64,000 nt of DNA. It comes from Halocatena pleomorpha (GTDB lineage: Archaea; Halobacteriota; Halobacteria; Halobacteriales; Haloarculaceae). The translations under genes were made by a program, and so were the position numbers. The stretch spans positions 17,773 to 81,772 of the forward strand of contig NZ_RRCH01000019.1 of assembly GCF_003862495.1 (NCBI RefSeq), read 5' to 3'. The notes under the pieces are model-generated. The model saw nothing but the letters and a program-made list of their open reading frames with translations. It ran no database searches and was not told where the DNA came from. Position 1 is the stretch's first letter; each line of letters begins with the position of its first letter. Below, piece by piece: positions 26,149-35,832 of the stretch.

Positions 26149-27432
26149 TCACTGCCGAATATCCGCACCGATCCCACCGAGCACGTCGAAGAAATCAGGG
26201 AACGAAACGTCGACGTGTTCCGCGCCCTCGATCGTCGTCTCGCCCTCTGCGAGCAGTCCAGCGATCGATAGCGCCATAATGATTCGGTGGTCGTCGTAGC
26301 CAGCGACGCGTGCGCCTCGAAGCGTCGAGTCGTCGCCGTGGATGGTGAGTGCGTCGTGTTCCTCAGTGACGCGCGCGCCCAGTTTTTCCAGCTCTGTCGC
26401 CATGGCCGCCACACGGTCGGTCTCTTTGTACCGGACGTGCTCGCAGTTCACGATCTTGGTCTCACCCGCTGCAGCTGCGCCGAGAACCGCAATCGTCGGG
26501 AGGAGATCCGGCGTGTCTCCCACATCGACCGTGACGCCGGAAAGCGCGGATCGGGAAACGCGCAGACGCCCCTCTGACCGATCCCAGTTGCTGTCTGCAC
26601 CCATCCGTTCAAGAATGTCCACAATGGCCACGTCGCCTTGTGCGCTCGGAAACAGTCCCTCCACGGTGAGTGACCCATCAGCGGCCACTGCTCCCGCTGC
26701 GAGGAGGTACGACGCTGAGGAGAAATCTCCTGGAACGGTGTACTCGCCGTTTTCCGGTCGGTAGGTCTGCCCACCCGGTACCGAAAAGCCCGTATCGGTT
26801 CGACTAGTGTCGATACCGAACGCGGCGAGCAGTTCCTGCGTGATGGTGACATAAGGAGCGGATTTGAGTTCGGTTTTCAGGTCAATCGTGATGCCCTCGG
26901 AGGTCACCGCACCAGCCATCAACAGCGCGGTGACGTACTGAGAGGACACATCTCCCGGAATCGAAACGGTTCCGCCGTTGATCGGGCCACGGATCACGAG
27001 CGGCGCTTGGCCGTTGTTGCGGGTGCTTTCAGCACGTCCACCGAGCTGGTCGATCGCATCGAGGAGCGATCCCTGCGGCCGGGAGCGGAGCGACCGATCG
27101 CCGGTGATGACCGTCGTCCCGTCAGCCAGCGCCGCCGTCGCCGTGATCAACCGTGTTGTCGTTCCGCTGTTACCACAGTCGATAACGTCGGTCGGGACAG
27201 CCGGGCGACCGTCGAACCCGGTAACGGTCACCGACTCACCGGTTACGTCCACCGCACCACCGTACTGTTCGACGGCCCGCATTGTTGCCCGCGTATCGGC
27301 ACTCACGAGCGGCCGGTGAACCGTCGCACCGTCAGCGTATCCCGACGCGAGAATCGCGCGGTGAGTGTAGCTCTTCGATGGCGGTGCACGAACGCGACCA
27401 GACACCGGAGAGCGTGAGATCGTTATGTCCAT
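26149..27432 (-). CDS. aroA: 3-phosphoshikimate 1-carboxyvinyltransferase (EPSP synthase)
   Basis: Transfers enolpyruvate from PEP to shikimate 3-phosphate in aromatic amino acid synthesis. The 427-residue product has the family motifs: [18 protein letters not shown] (catalytic Lys), [47 protein letters not shown], and [19 protein letters not shown]. The ATG at 27432 ([12 protein letters not shown]) is chosen; the upstream extension is AT-rich and unlike the family. It heads a three-gene operon. Confidence 0.95.
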   Translation of the reverse strand: MDITISRSPVSGRVRAPPSKSYTHRAILASGYADGATVHRPLVSADTRATMRAVEQYGGAVDVTGESVTVTGFDGRPAVPTDVIDCGNSGTTTRLITATAALADGTTVITGDRSLRSRPQGSLLDAIDQLGGRAESTRNNGQAPLVIRGPINGGTVSIPGDVSSQYVTALLMAGAVTSEGITIDLKTELKSAPYVTITQELLAAFGIDTSRTDTGFSVPGGQTYRPENGEYTVPGDFSSASYLLAAGAVAADGSLTVEGLFPSAQGDVAIVDILERMGADSNWDRSEGRLRVSRSALSGVTVDVGDTPDLLPTIAVLGAAAAGETKIVNCEHVRYKETDRVAAMATELEKLGARVTEEHDALTIHGDDSTLRGARVAGYDDHRIIMALSIAGLLAEGETTIEGAEHVDVSFPDFFDVLGGIGADIRQ

Positions 27433-27649
27433 GCTCGTCGCTTGTTCCCCTGCGATATACGATTTGGGAGTCGTACACACGATTTCGAGATCACGAACGA
27501 CGGTATTTACAGATATTTCTGTACGTATAGACAGTAACGATCGAGATGGAGTGAATTACAACACTAATAGACGAGTCTGGTCGAAATGCGTGTGGAATGA
27601 GTCCGCTTCTCACACAACGTTTATGATACAAACGGCAATTATTACGCCT

Positions 27650-27859
27650 ATGGACGCTAAACGTCCCATCGCAGACTGCATCGGAAACGACCGTGTGGAA
27701 CTCAGTATGGTCCGATTTGCGACAGGGATGTTTATTGAGCCACTAGTGACACGAGCCGACACAGGGCGATTCAGCGCGTTTTCCAACGCGACGGCTCGCT
27801 TGCGTCCCCGGTATCGTGACGGACACGCCCTAGCCAGTGGTCACGGCTATCGAGCCTGA
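27650..27859 (+). CDS. Possible 69-residue protein ahead of DUF5794
   Basis: A short frame beginning MDAKRPIADCIGNDRVELS and ending GHGYRA. Its TGA is followed after 3 bp by the ATG of the DUF5794 gene. A TATA-like TTTATGATAC at 27620-27629 lies about 20 bp before its ATG, so it could be leaderless. No domain is seen and the C-terminal half is arginine-rich. It may instead be 5' leader sequence of the next gene. Confidence 0.35.
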   Translation: MDAKRPIADCIGNDRVELSMVRFATGMFIEPLVTRADTGRFSAFSNATARLRPRYRDGHALASGHGYRA

Positions 27860-27862
27860 TAA

Positions 27863-28741
27863 ATGAGTACGTCACGTCATCCAATTGCGCTCCGTTTAGA
27901 ACGCCACGTCGGTCCCGGTACGAAACTGTTGACGACCGTTCTGGCGTTGCCGCTCGTGGATGGAATCTTTCCTGCCCTCATCATCGCTGGTGCAGTCAAT
28001 ACGATCCCCGGTATTCTCGAAGTTGGACTACTGGTGTTCGGGGGGAGTGCGACGCTGTCGGTCGTTCTCGCTGAAATGGACGGCACCCGCCGCGAACAGG
28101 TCACGTCGATCCTTCTGGTGGGGACGGGGATCATCATTCTCGCGGCCATCGAAGCCACGCTTGCGCCGACTATCAAATCGCTACTCGTCCTCGAAACGTT
28201 CGAGCGGTTTGCGGCGCTAGTGATCCTCGCTATCGCCGCGAAAACGGCCAGCGCCACCGTCGGTGAATACCTCCCGAGTCCAGGCGTCATTATCGGACTT
28301 GGACTACTCGCAAGCCTCGATCCAGCGAACGCCGAATTGCTGTTCACGACTGATCGGATGTTGATCGCTCGGAGCGTCGCAGCAGCCGTCGTCGGCGTCG
28401 CGTTCACGTTGAGTGTAGCGCTCGCCGGAAACACCCTGCGCAAACACGTCTCGCTCGATTACTTCCGCTTCGGCAGCGCGGTCGCTCTTGGAGTGCTTTC
28501 GTTGTCGGTGTTGGGCGTTATCTCCGATCAGATCCCGCTCGCCCTAGCAGTACTCGGCGTTACGGCCCTGTTTTCGCTCGATCCGAACGCAGAACAGGAA
28601 CCGATCCGAGCCGACGGGAATGGTTCTTCGGAAAACACCGAGCCGACTGACAGCGTAGAACCCAACCACAGAACCGGATCGAAACCGGACACGGAACCCG
28701 AACCGGAACGGCCATCCGAACCGGACGCACCGTGGATATAA
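27863..28741 (+). CDS. DUF5794 integral membrane protein
   Basis: A 292-residue haloarchaeal membrane protein. About seven hydrophobic helices lie between residues 20 and 235 (PLVDGIFPALIIAGAV, ILEVGLLVFGGSATLSVVLAEM, ILLVGTGIIILAAIEATL, IALAVLGVTALF-type ends). A hydrophilic Pro/Glu/Asn tail of about 50 residues follows. It recalls DUF5794 (name from memory), function unknown. The tail ends the gene; an AT-rich gap follows. Confidence 0.75.
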   Translation: MSTSRHPIALRLERHVGPGTKLLTTVLALPLVDGIFPALIIAGAVNTIPGILEVGLLVFGGSATLSVVLAEMDGTRREQVTSILLVGTGIIILAAIEATLAPTIKSLLVLETFERFAALVILAIAAKTASATVGEYLPSPGVIIGLGLLASLDPANAELLFTTDRMLIARSVAAAVVGVAFTLSVALAGNTLRKHVSLDYFRFGSAVALGVLSLSVLGVISDQIPLALAVLGVTALFSLDPNAEQEPIRADGNGSSENTEPTDSVEPNHRTGSKPDTEPEPERPSEPDAPWI

Positions 28742-28961
28742 CATCAGGACCGAAAGCCATCTGAATACAGGCGGAAAGCCGAGACTGACGCGACAGAGGG
28801 CTGAACAACGGTGTGTGAGACAACTTCCAACACGGGAAGTATATGGGTTTTAGACATGGTAATTTTACTATAATAATGGAAGTAGTAAATACATGCGGAT
28901 ATTATCTAGTAACCTACCAAAATATATAATTGATAGTAAATCAAACAGAGAGATCGAAACG

Positions 28962-29672
28962 ATGGATCGAATTGTTGTCACGGAAGACGTTCAACGGCTC
29001 GGAATCAAAAACCCGGTTGGATGCCTCATTAGTGGGCTTGAAGTACGGTCTGGAGCATCCGAGCTAGACGAACATGTTGAAAAACTTGAACGAAAGATAA
29101 GCGAGAATTCGGAAGAAATACTTAGTAGAGAAGAAGTTTCAGCATACCATGATGTTTTCGAAGCGGTCGGACATCCAGGACAGGAGCCAGCAGGTGAACA
29201 ACTCGTCCGGCTCATCCGAGAACAGGGATTGAATCGTCACAACAACGTCGTCGACGCGTACAACATCGCCAGCGCCGAACGGGGGATGGGACTGGGGATG
29301 CACGATGTGACGGCGCTGTCAGGGGATGTGTACGTCCATCGGGCCAGTGGCGGCGAGCGCATCCTTCCAATCTTCCACGAACAGCCGGTACAGGCCACCA
29401 CCGGCGACGTGCTTCACGAAGTCGGCGGACAGATCCTCGGCATCCTCGGCCCAGTTGATCGCGATGCGGGCGCATACCGAGTCACCGAGGCGACCGACCA
29501 GGCGCTGCTGCTGTCGTTAGGAAACGAAAAGACCGCAGAAGAAGACAACCGAGCGGTGTGTCGACGCGCCTACGATCTGATCTGTGAAACGTGTCCGGAC
29601 GCCACACTGACGTTCCTCGATGTCCGCACGCGGGACGCCACCGACGCCGATTCGGCAGTTGCGTCGCCTTAA
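28962..29672 (+). CDS. B3/B4 tRNA-editing-domain-like protein
   Basis: A 236-residue stand-alone version of the B3/4 domain of phenylalanyl-tRNA synthetase beta. It has GQEPAGEQLVRLIREQGLNRHNNVVDAYNIASAERGMGLGMHD, then DVLHEVGGQILGILGPVDRD, and LLSLGNEKTAEEDN. Free-standing B3/4 proteins are thought to hydrolyse mischarged tRNAs or to bind free substrates. The ATG at 28962 (MDRIVVTEDVQRLG) is chosen over one at 28893; the extra N-terminus is AT-rich and unlikely. Its stop overlaps the convergent XRE gene by 4 bp. Confidence 0.85.
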   Translation: MDRIVVTEDVQRLGIKNPVGCLISGLEVRSGASELDEHVEKLERKISENSEEILSREEVSAYHDVFEAVGHPGQEPAGEQLVRLIREQGLNRHNNVVDAYNIASAERGMGLGMHDVTALSGDVYVHRASGGERILPIFHEQPVQATTGDVLHEVGGQILGILGPVDRDAGAYRVTEATDQALLLSLGNEKTAEEDNRAVCRRAYDLICETCPDATLTFLDVRTRDATDADSAVASP

Positions 29673-30598
29673 ATCGGATCTGCCTCCTCCCAGAGAGTCT
29701 CGAACGACTGCATCGCATTCGTGAGATGATCGTTGTCCATGATCGTGACTCCCTGAACATCGAGCGAGGGGGAGATCACGTATCCGACACGACCGTCTTC
29801 ATGCACATAATCCTGTTCAGTGAGAAAGTCGTACAGTATGGGATCTTCGTTCTCAAGATCGTCCGCCGCGATATCATACACACCACAGCCGGTGAACAAC
29901 GGTGAGTCCGTCACGCGAAAGTTACAGTTTGAGCGGACAACGCCCTCACTGTTGGTTTGTTCGATGAGGAGCCGACGAAACTGTTCGATCTTCGAGGGCC
30001 AATCTGTCGTTGACGTCTCCGCGAGCAAATACTGATATTCCCGTCCTTTGCTCAGATTATTAACAACGCTTTTAAAGAAGCTACCCGGTGTTTTCGGACA
30101 ATCGTCTTGAAGGTTGTAATGCAGCGTCTGGAGCATCAACCGTGTCGTTTGGCTGTGTTTTTCGAGGGATGTCAACTCGGTATCCGCGATGATGCCCGCG
30201 TAGAGACGCCGACTCGGATTCTCTTCGAGATACTGCTCGATCTCCGAATCCAGCATGTGGGAGAGTCGACGACCTACATGCGCCACGAGAGCCGTGTGCT
30301 GAGCCGTCTGGACTTGCATATCCTGTAACGACTGATCCATATACCGAACGACCGGATCGGCGTCCATCTGGTCGGCCTCCTCGTCCTCTCCGAGTACGAG
30401 ATAATCGAGGCTCACATCCAGCGCCTTAGCGAGCGCGACGAGCTTCTCTAAGCTGGGACGAGTTTCACCTTTCCGATACTGTGTGATCGATGACGACGAA
30501 ACACCCACTTCATTTGCAATTTCAGCATTATTTTCATCTTTGATGGCTAAAAGCTCAGATAACTTCTCTTCTATCTTGATTTCAAATTGATCTTGCAT
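29669..30598 (-). CDS. XRE-family regulator with C-terminal sensor-like region
   Basis: A 309-residue protein. The XRE/Cro helix-turn-helix at about 10-68 (NNAEIANEVGVSSSSITQYRKGETRPSLEKLVALAKALDVSLDYLV) is unusually bacterial-like for an archaeon. The C-terminal 230 residues are mostly helical, then mixed, with no recognised domain (TGCGVYDIAADDLENEDPILYDFL). An AT-rich 670-bp gap lies upstream, with the small inverted repeat AATAAT-AGGA-ATTATT at 30638-30653 that could be its own operator. It is convergent with the B3/4 gene. Confidence 0.8.
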   Translation of the reverse strand: MQDQFEIKIEEKLSELLAIKDENNAEIANEVGVSSSSITQYRKGETRPSLEKLVALAKALDVSLDYLVLGEDEEADQMDADPVVRYMDQSLQDMQVQTAQHTALVAHVGRRLSHMLDSEIEQYLEENPSRRLYAGIIADTELTSLEKHSQTTRLMLQTLHYNLQDDCPKTPGSFFKSVVNNLSKGREYQYLLAETSTTDWPSKIEQFRRLLIEQTNSEGVVRSNCNFRVTDSPLFTGCGVYDIAADDLENEDPILYDFLTEQDYVHEDGRVGYVISPSLDVQGVTIMDNDHLTNAMQSFETLWEEADPI

Positions 30599-31269
30599 AG
30601 TTGTGCTTAATTACGCATACCCATGAAAACGTTTGGGAATAATAGGAATTATTGTAAATGAATAAAACCAATGCGGGGTAAACAATAGCCGACATATAAG
30701 TGGATAGAGAGTGTTCATAGAGAGTATGGTAGCCAATTAAGACAGTAAAATATCATATCAACGTTCATCGATTGTAGTGGTATATCTGCGAGAATACTTG
30801 GATACAGGATCCAAAACACCATCCTGTACAATAGATAACGGCCATCGATGATCGTCGACAATAAAAACATCACTCGATCAATGTGACAGTAGAGCTGTCT
30901 GGAACGGGTGTGTGTAGCCGCACAGATTCGACCAGTCAGAGAAAACACGATTCGTCTCTCCGGGCGACGCCGGAGCTACGAAAGCAGCGATACCGATCAT
31001 TCAGGATAGATGAGATTCCACCGACACAGCAATCACAACAACAGTCAACTGAGAAGAGCAGCTCGCAAACAGTGTACGAATCACCCGTTCAGCGTAGGGA
31101 ACGAATTGACAGACGGTGAGACAATGGTGACCGACCGTTTTAGGGGCAGTTGGGCGACAGCCAGCCGTTGTGTACTAGACACAGTGGTAGACAGCCTCGG
31201 GTTCCGGTCGGCGTCGTCACGGGATCAGGCCGCCGGCTGGCGAGCACCGAAACAGACTGTTCTACTAAC
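30599..31269. other. Long intergenic region before tfb
   Basis: A 671-bp gap. The left 300 bp are AT-rich with many stops in all frames. The right half is GC-richer but has only short frames without start or domain. It probably contains the XRE and TFB promoters and perhaps decayed sequence. I see no RNA gene or repeat beyond the small inverted repeat at 30638-30653. Confidence 0.5.
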
Positions 31270-32187
31270 ATGAATCTCGCCACTCCCACCCAGCAATCGT
31301 GTCCCCACTGTGGCGCGACGGTCGTCGCCGACCCACGCCGTGGGGAGACCGTGTGTACCGAGTGTGGCACCGTTCTTGAGGAAGAAGCCGTAGACCACGG
31401 GCCAGAGTGGACGGCCTACACCTCCCGTGAGTATGCGGAGATCGCTCGCACCGGTGGGCCGACATCGCTGACGATGCACGACAAAGGACTGTCGACGTTC
31501 ATCAGTGATCAGGATCAGGACGCCTCCGGACGCCGGCTCAGCGCGCGCAAGCGCAACCAGATGCGACGGCTTCGAACGTGGAACGAGCGGTGTCGGACGC
31601 GAGACGCGACAGAGCGCAATCTCAAACAGGCGTTTACGGAGATCAATCGGATGGCGAGCGCGCTCGGACTGCCCCAGTCCGTTCGAGAAACCGCGAGCGT
31701 CATCTACCGACGAGCACTCGATGAAGGGTTGTTGGTCGGACGATCGATCGAAGGGGTTGCGGCCGCAGGCGTATACGCAGCAGCTCGTCAGGAGAACATT
31801 CCCCGCACACTCGACGAAGTGACGACAGTTGCCCGTGTCGACCGCAATCGGATCGCACGGGCGTATCGAACTGTCGGTGGCGAGTTAGGACTCGCTATCG
31901 AACCGGCCGATCCAACGGCGTTCCTACCGCGCTTTGCGTCGGGCGTGGACTGTTCCGAAGCGGTCCATCGACAGGCCCACGACCTGCTGGATTCCGTCGC
32001 CGGCACCACATACACGAGCGGGAAGAATCCGGCGGGGCTGGCTGCCGCTGCCTTGTACGCCAGTGCGTGTCTCACCGGCGAACGGATCACCCAACAGGAG
32101 ATCAGCAACGTTGCCGATATTACGAGCATGACGATCCGCACCCACTACCGGGATCTGATCGAGCATGCACAGTGTGAGGAGGCCTGA
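31270..32187 (+). CDS. tfb: Transcription initiation factor TFB
   Basis: A 305-residue TFIIB homologue recruiting RNA polymerase to TBP/TATA. It has the N-terminal zinc ribbon SCPHCGATVVADPRRGETVCTECG, the B-finger area SARKRNQMRRLRTWNERCR, and two cyclin folds (NLKQAFTEINRMASALGLPQSVRE and FASGVDCSEAVHRQAHDLLD). The C-terminal recognition helix is QQEISNVADITSMTIRTHYRDL. Haloarchaea carry many TFBs of differing promoter preference, so which one this is cannot be told. The ATG at 31270 immediately precedes the zinc ribbon; the longer frame is non-conserved. Confidence 0.93.
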   Translation: MNLATPTQQSCPHCGATVVADPRRGETVCTECGTVLEEEAVDHGPEWTAYTSREYAEIARTGGPTSLTMHDKGLSTFISDQDQDASGRRLSARKRNQMRRLRTWNERCRTRDATERNLKQAFTEINRMASALGLPQSVRETASVIYRRALDEGLLVGRSIEGVAAAGVYAAARQENIPRTLDEVTTVARVDRNRIARAYRTVGGELGLAIEPADPTAFLPRFASGVDCSEAVHRQAHDLLDSVAGTTYTSGKNPAGLAAAALYASACLTGERITQQEISNVADITSMTIRTHYRDLIEHAQCEEA

Positions 32188-32296
32188 TCGGATCGATGGT
32201 TGTCGGACGGTGGAACGACGAATTAGTGGTGACGGAATGATCAGTGGGAAACGATCAATGGGTGTGTTTTTATCGTTCGCGCCGGGAATCACGGCT

Positions 32297-32629
32297 ATGA
32301 CTTTCGTTACAACGCTCCGATTCACGAGCGGCGACCGCCACGTTCTTGATTCAGTCGTGAACGACATCAAACAAACGGCACGGCGAAAAGGGGTGGAGAT
32401 GAAAGGGCCACACTCTAAGCCGCCAGAAGATTTCCGGGTTCCGCAGTCGAAATGTCCCGGGCGGGATTCGAAGCAGTTCCGCCCGTGGCGATACACGATT
32501 TATACGCGAACGATACACATCCTCGGACACGGAACGTTTGCCCGCGATACAGCGGCCCGCGATTTTCCTGATGACATCTACGTTGAGGCCGATGTCGACC
32601 GTATTACGGGCGGTGGAACCGACACGTAG
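32297..32629 (+). CDS. uS10-like paralogue (second S10-type protein)
   Basis: A 110-residue protein with the S10 fold signature: TTLRFTSGDRHVLDSVVNDIKQTARRKGVEMKGPHSKPPEDFRVPQSK, then YTIYTRTIHILGHGTFARD and DDIYVEADV. It is away from the elongation-factor operon where the canonical rps10 sits in archaea, which makes this a paralogue. Haloarchaea are known to have such extra S10-like proteins; their role is unclear. The ATG at 32297 is chosen at the start of the fold. Confidence 0.8.
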   Translation: MTFVTTLRFTSGDRHVLDSVVNDIKQTARRKGVEMKGPHSKPPEDFRVPQSKCPGRDSKQFRPWRYTIYTRTIHILGHGTFARDTAARDFPDDIYVEADVDRITGGGTDT

Positions 32630-32687
32630 CTACAAGCGCTGTCCACGCGACTGTTTTATGTCTGTTCGAAACGACCGACAGGACGAG

Positions 32688-33983
32688 ATGTCTCACTCTG
32701 ACACACCGTCTGATTGGCTCGTGTCGCTGCGTCGTGATCTGCACCGTCACCCAGAGCCTGCGTGGCGGGAATTCTACACAACGAGTCGCATTGTGGACGA
32801 GCTCGAAACGATCGGAGTAGATGAGTTGCTCGTTGGCTCGGAGTTCATCGATCCCGGGACCCGTATCGGCGTTCCTGAGCAAGCAGAGATCGATCGGTGG
32901 GACGAGACGGCCCGACACGCAGGAGCACGCGAGGATGTTCTCGACCGAACGGCGGACGGGGTGACTGGCGTGCTGGCCGTCGTGCGAGCGGGTGATGGCC
33001 CGACTATCGGACTGCGGGTCGACATCGACGGTCTCCCACGATCGGAAAGCGAATCAGACGACCACGTTCCCACGGCGGAGGGCTTTCGATCCGAAACCGA
33101 CGCGATGCACGCGTGTGGCCACGACGCACACGCCACAGTCGGAGTCGGCGTCATCGAGTCCATCGTGAACGAATCGGCGTTTGAGGGAACTCTGAAGGTG
33201 GTTTTCCAGCCCGCAGAGGAAGTTATCGGCGGCGGAAAAGCCGTCGCTGAAAGCGGGCAGTTAGACGACTGCGACCACCTGCTTGCCACCCACGTTGGTC
33301 TCGATCATCCGACGGGCGAAGTCGTCGCCGGAATCGATGGTTTTCTGGCGGTGCATCATTTTGCGGCGACGTTCACGGGGGAGTCAGCCCACGCTGGCAG
33401 CCACCCCAATGAGGGAGCCAACGCTGTCCAAGCGGTGGCGGCCGCCGTGGAGAACCTCTATGCCATTCCGCGCCACGAGGACGGAGCGACGCGCGTCAAT
33501 GCAGGGGTCATCGAGGGCGGCAGCGCACCGAACATCATTCCAGAAACAGCCCGGTTCGAAGGCGAAGTGCGTGGGGAAACGACGGAGCTCAAAGAGTACA
33601 TGCGCGAGCACGCAACGCGCGTGGTCAAGAACGCTGCTGCAATGCACGGCTGTGAAGTCGACATCGACGCCGTGGGAGACGCTCCGAGCGCGAGAAGCGA
33701 CGACGCGATCGTGGATATCGTCGAAGATGTGGCACGCGAGAGCGACGGTGTCGAGACCGTGTTGCGACGCGACGATCTTGGGGGCAGCGAGGACGCAACG
33801 TATCTCATGCAACGTGTTCAAGACAACGGCGGCACGGCAGCCTACGTCGGCATCGGTACCGACCACCCTGGCGGCCACCATACGGCCACGTTCGATGTGG
33901 ACGAAGCGTCGGTAGGGATCGGGGTGGACGTGCTGACCGAATCCATCCGGCGGCTCGCTGTGGGTAGCAATGCTGAGAGATAG
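32688..33983 (+). CDS. M20-family amidohydrolase (aminoacylase/carboxypeptidase type)
   Basis: A 431-residue binuclear zinc hydrolase. It has RRDLHRHPEPAWREFYT, TIGLRVDIDGLPRSESESD, MHACGHDAHATVGVGV (metal Cys/His), VVFQPAEEVIGGGKAVAESG (catalytic Glu), and the dimerisation domain starting FTGESAHAGSHPNEGANA. Relatives cleave N-acyl amino acids, indole conjugates or amidobenzoyl-glutamate (AbgB-like). The insert of about 30 residues (DPGTRIGVPEQAEIDRW) near the N-terminus matches an AbgA-like subgroup. A TATA-like TGTTTTATGTC at 32652 supports the start at 32688 over that at 32658. Confidence 0.87.
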   Translation: MSHSDTPSDWLVSLRRDLHRHPEPAWREFYTTSRIVDELETIGVDELLVGSEFIDPGTRIGVPEQAEIDRWDETARHAGAREDVLDRTADGVTGVLAVVRAGDGPTIGLRVDIDGLPRSESESDDHVPTAEGFRSETDAMHACGHDAHATVGVGVIESIVNESAFEGTLKVVFQPAEEVIGGGKAVAESGQLDDCDHLLATHVGLDHPTGEVVAGIDGFLAVHHFAATFTGESAHAGSHPNEGANAVQAVAAAVENLYAIPRHEDGATRVNAGVIEGGSAPNIIPETARFEGEVRGETTELKEYMREHATRVVKNAAAMHGCEVDIDAVGDAPSARSDDAIVDIVEDVARESDGVETVLRRDDLGGSEDATYLMQRVQDNGGTAAYVGIGTDHPGGHHTATFDVDEASVGIGVDVLTESIRRLAVGSNAER

Positions 33984-34038
33984 ATACGAACGAAGGGGAT
34001 CCACCACGAAGACGGTTGGACCGAGTCGCTACGACACG

Positions 34039-34992
34039 TTATTCTAACGCGTCGATGAGCTGCGGAACGACATCGAAGAGGTCGTCGACAATGGCGTAGT
34101 CGGCCAGATCCATGATCGGCGCGTTCGGGTCGGTGTTGATGGCGACGATCGTGTCCGATCCTTTCATGCCAGCAACGTGCTGGACAGCGCCAGAAATACC
34201 GATGGCGAGATACACGTCGGGCGTGACGACCTTCCCGGACTGACCGACCTGTCGGTTTTTCGGCAGCCAGCCGTTGTCCACGATCGGGCGCGAAGACGAC
34301 AGTGTGGCGTCGGTCGCCTCAACCAGTTCCTCAATGAGCGGGAGGTTGTCCTCCTCCTCGATGCCCCGGCCGATCGAAACGAGGAATTCCGCTTCGGAGA
34401 TGTCCACGTCGCCGCCGGCGACTTCTTCGAAGCCGGTAACAGTGGACTCGACAGCACTCTCATCGACCTCGGCGTCGAACTCGCGCACTTCGGCGTCGCC
34501 CTCGGCGTCGGTCGCCTCCCACTCAGCGGGACGGATCGACACCGCGACGGTGTCGGCGTCCACGGCAACGGTCGTTTCGACCTTCGAACCGTACATCTCG
34601 CGGGTGACTTCCGTTTCTCCATCACGAGCAATGTCGACGGCGTCCGTGACCAGCGGAACGTCAAGCCGGGAGGCGACGGCAGGGGCGTAATCCAGCCCGT
34701 TGACAGAGTTGGGAAGCACCAACGTCGACGGCTCGATCTCCGCGAACAGCTGTTCAGTCACTTGAGTGTAGATGTCGTGGTTGAACTCCGCACCCGCGTC
34801 GACGGTGTGAATAACGGAAACACCATCGAGGTTTAACTCGTCAGCGAACGCGTCGACATCGCCACCGATCACCGCGAGATGCAGTTCGCCACCCTGATCG
34901 GCAGCGAGCTGCCGTCCGACGGTAACAAGCTCGAAACTCACGTCCCGAAGCTCACCCTGACGGTGTTCAGTGACAGCAAGCACGTCGCTCAT
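34039..34992 (-). CDS. etfA: Electron transfer flavoprotein, alpha subunit
   Basis: A 317-residue FAD-binding subunit. The N-terminal part is VLAVTEHRQGELRDVSFELV. The C-terminal FAD domain has SRPIVDNGWLPKNRQVGQSGKVVTPDVYLAIGISGAVQHVAGMKGSDTIVAINTDPNAPI. It passes electrons from acyl-CoA and similar dehydrogenases to the quinone pool. It overlaps etfB by 4 bp (ATGA-type coupling), second in the operon. No etf-quinone oxidoreductase gene is in the window. Confidence 0.95.
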   Translation of the reverse strand: MSDVLAVTEHRQGELRDVSFELVTVGRQLAADQGGELHLAVIGGDVDAFADELNLDGVSVIHTVDAGAEFNHDIYTQVTEQLFAEIEPSTLVLPNSVNGLDYAPAVASRLDVPLVTDAVDIARDGETEVTREMYGSKVETTVAVDADTVAVSIRPAEWEATDAEGDAEVREFDAEVDESAVESTVTGFEEVAGGDVDISEAEFLVSIGRGIEEEDNLPLIEELVEATDATLSSSRPIVDNGWLPKNRQVGQSGKVVTPDVYLAIGISGAVQHVAGMKGSDTIVAINTDPNAPIMDLADYAIVDDLFDVVPQLIDALE

Positions 34993-35783
34993 CCCTCAAC
35001 CACCCCCACGTCTTGGAGAAGCTCAGCAAGCTCATCGGCAGTGTCTTCGGGACTGCCCTCGAAGACGACGGCCTCACCCTCACTTTCGGGTTCGTACATC
35101 TCAGTCCGCCGCAGCGGCGATTCGAGCACTCCTGCGTCCAAATCGAGATCAGAGAGCGTGTGTACGTCGAGCGGCTTGCTCTGTGCCTGACGAATCCCGC
35201 GCAGACTCGCATACCGTGGCTCGTTGATACCGGTCTGAATCGTCAACACCGAGGGAAGCTGAATCTCGGTGAGTTCTTCGATTCCACCCTCAAGTTCTCG
35301 ACGGACGTTCGCAACCCCCGCCTCGGCGTCGAGATCGAGCGCGTTGACAACTGCGCCCCACTCGAAGCCGATCGTTTCGGCCAGCGCGACGCCTGTCGCA
35401 CCGAAACTGTCGTCGCCAGCCTGAACGCCGGTAAAGACGAGATCCGGCTCTTCCTGTTCGACGACCGCCGCGAGAACGTCGGCTTTCGTTGCTGGATCAA
35501 GGACATCCGTGGCTGCGATGTCGTCGTCCCAGACGCGGATCGCTCGGTCAACACCCTTTGCAAGCGCCATTCTGATCGTCTCCTCGGCGCGTTCTGGACC
35601 GATCGTGACAGAGACGACGTCAATGTCCTCTCCATCCTCTTTGATCTGGACTGCCTCTTCGATGGCGTACTCGTCCCATTCGTTGAGGTCGTATTCCAGA
35701 TAGCGGTCATTGATGTCGAGACCGTCGATGTCGAAATCATCCTCGGCCTCGGCCACCTCCTTAACGGTGACGAGTATCTTCAT
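34989..35783 (-). CDS. etfB: Electron transfer flavoprotein, beta subunit
   Basis: A 264-residue subunit. It has MKILVTVKEVAEAEDDF, EYDLNEWDEYAIEEAVQIKE, VTIGPERAEETIRMALAKGVDRAI, LVFTGVQAGDDSFGATGVALAE and INEPRYASLRGIRQAQSKPLDV, the last being the ETF-beta signature. The ATG at 35783 is used; an upstream in-frame GTG would add two residues. It is first in the etfB-etfA operon. Confidence 0.95.
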   Translation of the reverse strand: MKILVTVKEVAEAEDDFDIDGLDINDRYLEYDLNEWDEYAIEEAVQIKEDGEDIDVVSVTIGPERAEETIRMALAKGVDRAIRVWDDDIAATDVLDPATKADVLAAVVEQEEPDLVFTGVQAGDDSFGATGVALAETIGFEWGAVVNALDLDAEAGVANVRRELEGGIEELTEIQLPSVLTIQTGINEPRYASLRGIRQAQSKPLDVHTLSDLDLDAGVLESPLRRTEMYEPESEGEAVVFEGSPEDTADELAELLQDVGVVEG

Positions 35784-35832
35784 AGACACTACACACTCCC
35801 CACCGTTTCGTGTTAAACGTTTAGGAACGATT

